Positions 62,342-64,000 of a DNA stretch of 64,000 bases are shown piece after piece. This stretch comes from Paenibacillus taichungensis. GTDB lineage: Bacteria > Bacillota > Bacilli > Paenibacillales > Paenibacillaceae. Position numbers and translations under genes: made by a program. The stretch is taken from positions 1 to 64,000 of the forward strand of contig NZ_JABMCC010000118.1 of assembly GCF_013359905.1 (NCBI RefSeq), written 5' to 3'. Positions within the stretch are counted from its first letter, which is position 1. Each line of letters opens with the position of its first letter. The notes below the pieces were generated by a model. That model was given only the letters and a program-made list of their open reading frames with translations. It was not told where the DNA came from and did not search any database.

Positions 62342-63580
62342 TCAGTTTTTTTCTTCATTCTGCTCGATATCGTCGAACTTTAGCATATGGCCGAGTTTCG
62401 CCTGCTTCGTGTGCAAGTAGACCGTATTATCCTCGTTCTCTTCCATCTGAATGGCAACTCGTTCCACCACTTCAAGTCCGTACCCTTCAAGCCCTTTAAT
62501 TTTGCGTGGATTGTTGGTTAACAAGCGAATTTGACGAACGCCAAGATCCTTAAGAATTTGGGCTCCAATACCGTAATCTCGAAGATCGGCAGCAAACCCA
62601 AGCTTCAGATTGGCATCCACGGTATCCAAACCTTCCTCTTGCAGTTTGTAAGCTTTGAGTTTGTTGATCAGTCCAATGCCTCGTCCTTCCTGTCTCATAT
62701 AGAGCAGAACGCCATTGCCTTCGTCATGAATTTGTTTCAATGCTGCATCGAATTGTGGACCACAGTCGCATCGATGAGAATGGAATACATCCCCTGTGAG
62801 ACATTCGGAGTGTACGCGAACCAATACAGGTTTCGATCCGTCAATTTCGCCTTTAACCAAAGCGACGTGCTCCTTGTTGTCCACCGCATTGGTGTAGGCC
62901 ACCGCCTGGAATTCACCAAAGTCTGTTGGCATACGTACAGCTACTTCGCGTTTAACCAACTGCTCCTTCTCATTCCGGTACCGAATCATGTCCTGAATGC
63001 TGATCAGCTTCAGATCATGCTTGCGGGCGATCTCCTGCAGATCCGAAAGTCTGGCCATCGTGCCATCTTCCTTGATCACTTCACAGATTACACCTGCCGG
63101 ATAGGAACCGCACATAATGGCGAGGTCTACAGCCGCTTCCGTATGTCCCGCGCGTCTTAGCACTCCGCCGTCTTTGGCGATGAGTGGAAACATATGGCCC
63201 GGCTTGCGGAAATCTCCGCTTTTCGCTTCCGGATTAATCAGCCCCTTGACTGTAATGGAGCGTTCATGAGCCGAGATGCCCGTTGTGGTATCTTTATGAT
63301 CTACAGAGACGGTAAAAGCCGTCCCATGAAAGTCCGTATTTTGCTGGACCATAGGTTTCAGGTTGAGTTCATCGGCACGTTGCTGCGTAATGGGAACACA
63401 CACCAGACCTCTGCCTTCGGTAATCATGAAATTGATTACTTCAGGTGTAGCCTTTTCCGCCAAAGCGATAAAGTCGCCTTCATTCTCCCGATCCTCATCA
63501 TCCACCACAATAACTGGTTTACCCTGCATGAGATCGTAGATGGCTTCCTCAATAGAATTCAGAATGGATTTCTCTGACAT
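62342..63580 (-). CDS. ribBA: Bifunctional DHBP synthase / GTP cyclohydrolase II
   Basis: The N-terminal domain (1-200) makes 3,4-dihydroxybutanone 4-phosphate (VDDEDRENEGDF, RAGHTEAAVDLA). The C-terminal domain (about 205-400) opens GTP; the zinc cysteines lie in SECLTGDVFHSHRCDCGPQ, followed by MRQEGRGIGLINKLKAY. With 412 residues it is a typical fusion. GGAGGGGG precedes the ATG. Confidence 0.95.
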   Translation of the reverse strand: MSEKSILNSIEEAIYDLMQGKPVIVVDDEDRENEGDFIALAEKATPEVINFMITEGRGLVCVPITQQRADELNLKPMVQQNTDFHGTAFTVSVDHKDTTTGISAHERSITVKGLINPEAKSGDFRKPGHMFPLIAKDGGVLRRAGHTEAAVDLAIMCGSYPAGVICEVIKEDGTMARLSDLQEIARKHDLKLISIQDMIRYRNEKEQLVKREVAVRMPTDFGEFQAVAYTNAVDNKEHVALVKGEIDGSKPVLVRVHSECLTGDVFHSHRCDCGPQFDAALKQIHDEGNGVLLYMRQEGRGIGLINKLKAYKLQEEGLDTVDANLKLGFAADLRDYGIGAQILKDLGVRQIRLLTNNPRKIKGLEGYGLEVVERVAIQMEENEDNTVYLHTKQAKLGHMLKFDDIEQNEEKN

Positions 63581-63637
63581 AGGTCCCCCTCCAGTTTCTA
63601 TTTCAATTTATATTTGTAGTTAATCAATTACGATTTG

Positions 63638-64000
63638 TTAAGCAAATCCGTGATTAGCGAGGAAATCCTCACTGATACTTCTCGGCTTACCCGCACCTGT
63701 CTCCTGATGTCCCTTACCATAGTGCAGTAGATGATCCACATATTTGCCCAAAATATCACATTCAATATTGATGGTATCACCCGTCTTTTTCACATTTAAT
63801 ACGGTCTCACCAATGGTGTGTGGAATAATGGATACAGTGAATGCACTCTGTGAAGTATGCACAACGGTCAGACTAATTCCGTCCAGGGTTACAGACCCTT
63901 TGGGTATCAGATATTTGAACAGCTGCGTATCATCAGGTTTGATCTCGAAAACAATTGCATTCTGGTCACGTGTAATGCTTCCAATGACCCCAGTGCCATC
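63638..64000 (-). CDS. ribE: Riboflavin synthase (5' end outside window)
   Basis: RibE converts two lumazines to riboflavin. Only the C-terminal 120 residues are present: a second lumazine-binding half with KPDDTQLFKYLIPKGSVTLDG, SLTVVHTSQSAFTVSIIPHT and the late DILGKYVDHLL. The frame is open to the window edge. It lies 57 bp upstream of ribBA. Confidence 0.93.
   Translation of the reverse strand, partial: DGTGVIGSITRDQNAIVFEIKPDDTQLFKYLIPKGSVTLDGISLTVVHTSQSAFTVSIIPHTIGETVLNVKKTGDTINIECDILGKYVDHLLHYGKGHQETGAGKPRSISEDFLANHGFA

Overview
The window comes from the chromosome of a spore-forming, S-layer-bearing Firmicute, most likely a Paenibacillus or close relative. The evidence is the sporulation genes (spmA, spmB, dacB, ytfJ), the ResABCDE cytochrome c maturation operon, SLH-type motifs, a large collagen-like protein, strong AGGAGG ribosome binding sites and frequent GTG/TTG starts. 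Nothing was searched against a database; all family calls come from reading motifs.

Host backbone. From right to left on the minus strand the window holds ribE (partial), ribBA, ribH, scpA, scpB, a DUF2953 membrane protein and ytfJ (58.6-64 kb). After a 45-kb interruption it continues with dacB, spmA, spmB, an HtrA-like serine protease, rluB, resA, resB, resC, resD and resE (2.9-13.2 kb). This is the rib-scp-dacB-spm-rluB-res order known from Bacillus. Left of resE is the 5' part of a giant collagen-like/60-80-residue-repeat surface or spore protein that runs off the window.

Inserted element (about 13,233-58,645). The conserved order is split exactly at the intrinsic terminator after ytfJ. 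A 43-bp sequence (42/43 identical) that carries this terminator is present in direct orientation at both ends, which looks like attL and attR. Between them lies a headless, integrase-less phage-tail island. It has a tail tube, a G/GT chaperone pair with an A-AAA-AAG -1 frameshift site, a 1275-residue tape measure, a small distal-tail protein and a second protein that both end in SLH-type motifs, and a hub with two peptidoglycan-hydrolase domains. Then comes an unusually large set of adhesin/fibre proteins (1964, 1548, 639, 588, 379, 377, 352, 317 and 304 residues, among others), five of which share a paralogous EG-x-RG motif. A holin, an amidase and a membrane-anchored lytic transglycosylase can supply lysis or release. 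Four glycosyltransferase-like genes lie at the head of the structural block. No capsid, portal, terminase, sheath, baseplate J/W, replication, repressor or recombinase gene was seen. The best reading is a non-contractile tail-like particle (F-type tailocin-like, or a new adhesive or lytic particle).

Regulation. The island encodes two sigma-70-family factors (264 and 190 residues). I find a precise repeated promoter signature, TTAAC-N16/17-CGTATAGA, at eight positions, each directly in front of an island gene and pointing at it on whichever strand that gene lies; two degenerate copies add to this. Several copies are packed onto the stop codon or the terminator loop of the preceding gene. The adhesin genes and small accessory genes carry this signature, while the core tube-to-hub genes do not. 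This suggests a dedicated, self-encoded sigma regulon, and it is the most novel signal in the window together with the SLH-tailed tail proteins and the glycosyltransferase cluster.
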